DNA of 64,000 nt from Alisma plantago-aquatica (taxonomy: Eukaryota; Streptophyta; Magnoliopsida; Alismatales; Alismataceae): assembly GCA_963693085.1 (NCBI GenBank), contig OY856410.1:886301835-886365834 (forward strand). Reading direction: 5' to 3'. Position 1 is the stretch's first letter; each line of letters opens with the position of its first letter. The notes beneath the pieces are model-generated. The model made no database searches, was not told the origin of the DNA, and saw nothing but the letters and a program-made list of their open reading frames with translations. Positions 60,807-64,000 of this stretch are shown in pieces. Position numbers and translations under genes: made by a program.

Positions 60807-62972
60807 TGTTGGTATGTATGCCCTGAGAGCTAATCATATGATGATTGGAGTGGCATACGTCATGATTGATTTGATAAATATCAAAGGCAAGCTTCCAATT
60901 TATTCTATCTCAATCGATTATGAGATAATAGATGGAGAAAAATGAATGGCTAAAGAATGACAATACTCAATGATGTATGTCTTCAGGTTGAGGACCTGAA
61001 CAATGAGATCACAAGGATGCTAAGAGTATGCACATTCTTGTTATGTACCTAGTCAGATGTCATTGTGGAAGGTTGATAGACAACAATGACACATCAAGAC
61101 TAAAGTTTGTGTTGGTTGATGATAGTGTCTCATTAGTCATGATATATGATATCAAACCAAGTACATAGATACATGTTAGAGAATAGTGTATCAGACAGAC
61201 CCACCGTGAGAGTGGCACATGGAACCATGACATGGTAGTCAGAGTCATCACTCATAGTGATGGTGGTGATTGTGGTTCTTAGACCTAAAATCACTGCACT
61301 CATCAAATGTGATTGGGTACACTTTGACATCATCAAACGTAGTCCTGAAACTTGGGTTGTTATAACAGTGATGATTGGGTGGCTTTGACACATGAGATAG
61401 AGTGTGAGTGATAGATATGGGATTTGTCCCTCCTAAGGGAGTATGATGTCCATGCCACTTGATAAGTGAGATTAAGAAAGACATGTGCATGCACATGTGA
61501 ATCAATATATGATATTGATGTCACACATATCTTAGACAATTTGGTCTAGTTCAAGAAACATTAATGAACCTTGAAAGGATGACAACTCCATGCCTTGAGT
61601 TCATTTAGGATATCAAAGACAAAGGAATTATAATTTCACGAAAACACCAATCACAGACTGTAGGATTGAAATTTGTTCTCCAACTTTCTTTTTCACTTGG
61701 GCAGAATTGATGTGTGACTAGGCACCACTCTTTGCTTGTGATGTCATAAGCTAGTTATGGACATTCACTACCAACATGAAATGGGACCTATAGGGTCACA
61801 CACAAAGGATTAACCTAGAAGAGGAGTTTATCCATGAATGATGTTTGGATTGATTATTAAAGTGTTTAGGTACTCAATCAAACATTCAATCAATAGACTT
61901 GACTCAAAATCATAAAGTTCAAGTGTTGAACCAACTCATTAGAGTGTCAGATTGATTGAGAACTGAATTGACTGTGTTCTGCACAACCTAGACCACCAAC
62001 TGACCGGTTCACTGGATAAACTGATCAGCTCATGTCCAGTGAGATGACTGGTTCACTCTGGTGAATCGATCAGTTCATTTTCCCAAACGAGTAGTGTTGG
62101 ATTTTCCCAGTTTGTGAGATGAAAAAAAGATTTTTTTCATTTCACTTGTTCAATTCGATTGGGATGAGAATTAATATTTGCGTTAATTAGAAACAAATAA
62201 GGAAAGACAATTAGAGGCAAGTCTGGGAAGTAAAATGACCGGTTCACTAAGTGAACCGACCGGTTCACACTCCCAACTGACTATTTCACTAGTGAACTGA
62301 TCAACTCACCTTTCTAAATGACCGTTTCATTTTTGAAATGACCGGTTCGCCTACTGCAATACAAATTATTCATGGAAATTCCGAACCCTTCTACTCCCAC
62401 ACAGATTGGGAACCCTTACCATGTCCTCTACTATAAAATAGAGGGGTACAGGGGGCTTATCCAAAGACACAACTTAGAACATCAGTTGCTCTGTAAAGTT
62501 GTTGTCCTCTCTGGTTGTGGTAATCGAGAGAGCCCAAGCAAGTTCTACCCATCCATGGATGAACAGTGAGGGAAAGACAACTGTAGAAAAGCAACTGGCT
62601 GTGGTAGAGTGTGTCGGTGACTAGTATGCCAACATAAGGGGATGACTCCTTCTAGTCTATCCTTCAGGATGACTAGAGTTCCCGGTAGTCTGTGTAGACT
62701 ATCTAAAGAGGTGGGAGAGTTCATCTGCTCAAGAGGACGATAGTCAACTGCAGTCTGGGTCAAGACCAGGAGCTGCATAGACGTTGTCGAAGTTAGGTGG
62801 TTGAAGACCACACTATCTGTGAGGTATTGTCACTGAGCAATCCTCAGGACCAGGTATATCTCGCTAAAACAATTCTTCCCATTACATAGATGTTTATGCA
62901 ATCTGTTGGTTATGGGTTTATGGTCAAGTAAAAAATTTGTTTCCGTGACCTACTCCGACCATGTAAACCCCA
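60807..62972 (+). repeat. RE-G 5' LTR (about 2166 bp)
   Basis: The start is fixed by the break in RE-C homology. The end at CCCCA is chosen because a primer site begins four bases later. No second copy is in the window, so the right border is an estimate. It contains a GACCGGTTCAC motif cluster. Confidence 0.65.
61990..62350. repeat. GACCGGTTCAC motif cluster in RE-G LTR
   Basis: There are repeated ACCGGTTCAC and GTGAACCG units with variants, including the hairpin CGGTTCAC-TAA-GTGAACCG at 62240-62258. Related words recur at 63490-63580 in the interior. Confidence 0.75.
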
Positions 62973-62976
62973 ATAG

Positions 62977-62989
62977 TGGTATCAAAGCC
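62977..62989 (+). promoter_or_regulatory. RE-G primer binding site (tRNA-Met-like)
   Basis: TGGTATCAAAGCC differs from the standard TGGTATCAGAGCC by one base. Confidence 0.75.
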
Positions 62990-64000
62990 ACATGAATACT
63001 CTATGTTTTGGGATAATTGATATGATCAAATTTTGGTTTTACCATCTTTATTTATTGCATACGGTGTGAATATTTAAATGACTAATGAGAATATCCAATT
63101 AATACCACATGATCCCAAACTAATATATACATATATGATATGGTATATATGAAATTGATATGTGTCACCCTAAAATGGTTTTGATGGTAGATGTGTAACA
63201 CGGTTATAGCCTATAAACCCTATGTGCATGTGTGTGGTTGGTTATGGTATTTTGCATCTCGGTCTGCACACCGAGCCCTCTTCTTCTATTCAGTATGTCA
63301 CTCGAGATAACTCGAGATTCTCTTCTACCTTTGCTCCCCTCGAATGTAACTCGAGGTTTCACAAAGATATATGTAAAAGTAGGACAATTTTATTTATTTT
63401 TATGAAAAAGACTAAAAGATCGCTTGATGGACCGAGACGACCGACTGAGGAGCAATTGGTGGGCTGATGAGGAGCCTAACGACCCAGCAAACTGACCATC
63501 TAGAGGAGCCAAATGATCGGTTGGTGACAACCAACTGACCGGCCAGGAAGCGAGTCGATCAGTCATAGGATGAGCTGATCAACTCGGAATGGCCTAAGCA
63601 TAGATCTTCATCAACAATAGGTTGCATGTGATGTAGACCTTAGATGACCATAGTTCTTTGTGGCTCCAAGGAACTACAATAGGATGGCCATAATCATTAC
63701 TTTATTGTTATTGCATGTTTTCATTTGTGGGATATAACATGTATATGATACGTACTATATATGTGGTGATTGGATACTTATATGCATATATAACCATATT
63801 AAAACCCCTCAACAAAATATTAAGTTTAAGATGCCTTCCAAAAGCAACACACATGAAAAAATTGATCGACGAAGTGTGGGCACGCCTAGCATGGTGCACC
63901 GTCTATCTCGTGGAAGTGTGATGGTGAATATGTGGGTCTGCACTAGCAGGGTGCATATTCATTGTGTTGGCATTTAGGTCAGACTTAACAAGGTGACCTT
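62990..64000 (+). other. RE-G leader, no gene recognised
   Basis: About 1 kb follows the primer site without a copia gag signature or a long open frame. It has three CTCGAG-containing words at 63300-63360 and ACTGACCGG-like words at 63490-63580. Gag, if present, starts beyond the window or is destroyed. Confidence 0.6.

Larger units (their letters stand above)
60807..64000 (+). mobile_element. RE-G: copia-like LTR retrotransposon, 5' part
   Basis: It starts TGTTGGTATGTATGCCCTG inside the RE-C LTR. This start resembles LTRs of the BARE/Angela type of Ty1/copia. An LTR of about 2.17 kb is followed by a tRNA-Met-like primer site at 62977 and then about 1 kb without a recognisable gene, up to the window end. 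The 3' LTR and TSD are out of view (left flank ATGGA). Confidence 0.72.

Noticed and set aside
1..64000. Host protein-coding genes, tRNA or rRNA genes
   Set aside because: All long stretches are accounted for by elements and their LTRs. I saw no tRNA cloverleaf beyond primer-site matches and no rRNA sequence.

Overview
The window is repeat-only DNA from a large plant nuclear genome. I found no host gene, tRNA, rRNA or CRISPR array. The plant assignment rests on Ty3/gypsy chromovirus polyproteins with a C-terminal chromodomain, primer sites matching plant initiator tRNA-Met, Ty1/copia pol, and an En/Spm-type CACTA transposon with a TNP2-like transposase. Very long LTRs (4-6 kb) and gag-pol of the Tekay/Del type fit a bloated genome. 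I cannot name the species.

The layout is a nested stack, and most boundaries are fixed by target-site duplications (TSDs). RE-A is an old Ty1/copia relic on the minus strand (1-439 and 15937-17867). It was split by RE-B, a minus-strand Tekay-like gypsy element (440-15936, TSD ATATC). RE-B carries a solo-LTR-like insertion (5786-7190, TSD CACAT). The other end of RE-A is cut by RE-C, a plus-strand gypsy element that starts at 17868 and whose gag-pol resumes between later insertions (22150-23151, 42396-42523, 56602-60098). Two large non-autonomous LTR elements sit in the gag of RE-C: RE-D (23152-42395, TSD TTAAG) and RE-F (42524-56601, imperfect TSD). The 5' LTR of RE-D holds a 5.7-kb CACTA element, TE-E (27118-32839, TSD TGA). 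The other LTR of RE-D keeps the empty site. The 3' LTR of RE-C is cut at 60807 by RE-G, a copia-like element that runs off the window.

The protein genes are all broken. RE-B and RE-C have stops, frameshifts and lost catalytic aspartates. RE-D and RE-F keep only traces of gag and protease, so they would have needed proteins from relatives. RE-B and RE-F share LTR type, leader and gag start, so they look like an autonomous/non-autonomous pair. The best-preserved reading frame is a seven-exon CACTA gene that joins a truncated TNP2 transposase to a DUF8039-like and a Ulp1-like cysteine protease part; the Ulp1 exons are open with H, D and C in place.

The least-explained signals are non-coding. 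Each element family carries its own array of short CpG-containing, often palindromic motifs. The gypsy LTRs share a TATA box, splice-donor-like sites at similar offsets, and a module about 0.5 kb from the LTR end. RE-D and RE-F share a non-coding internal domain. TE-E carries three tandem 316-bp units that are each large hairpins.
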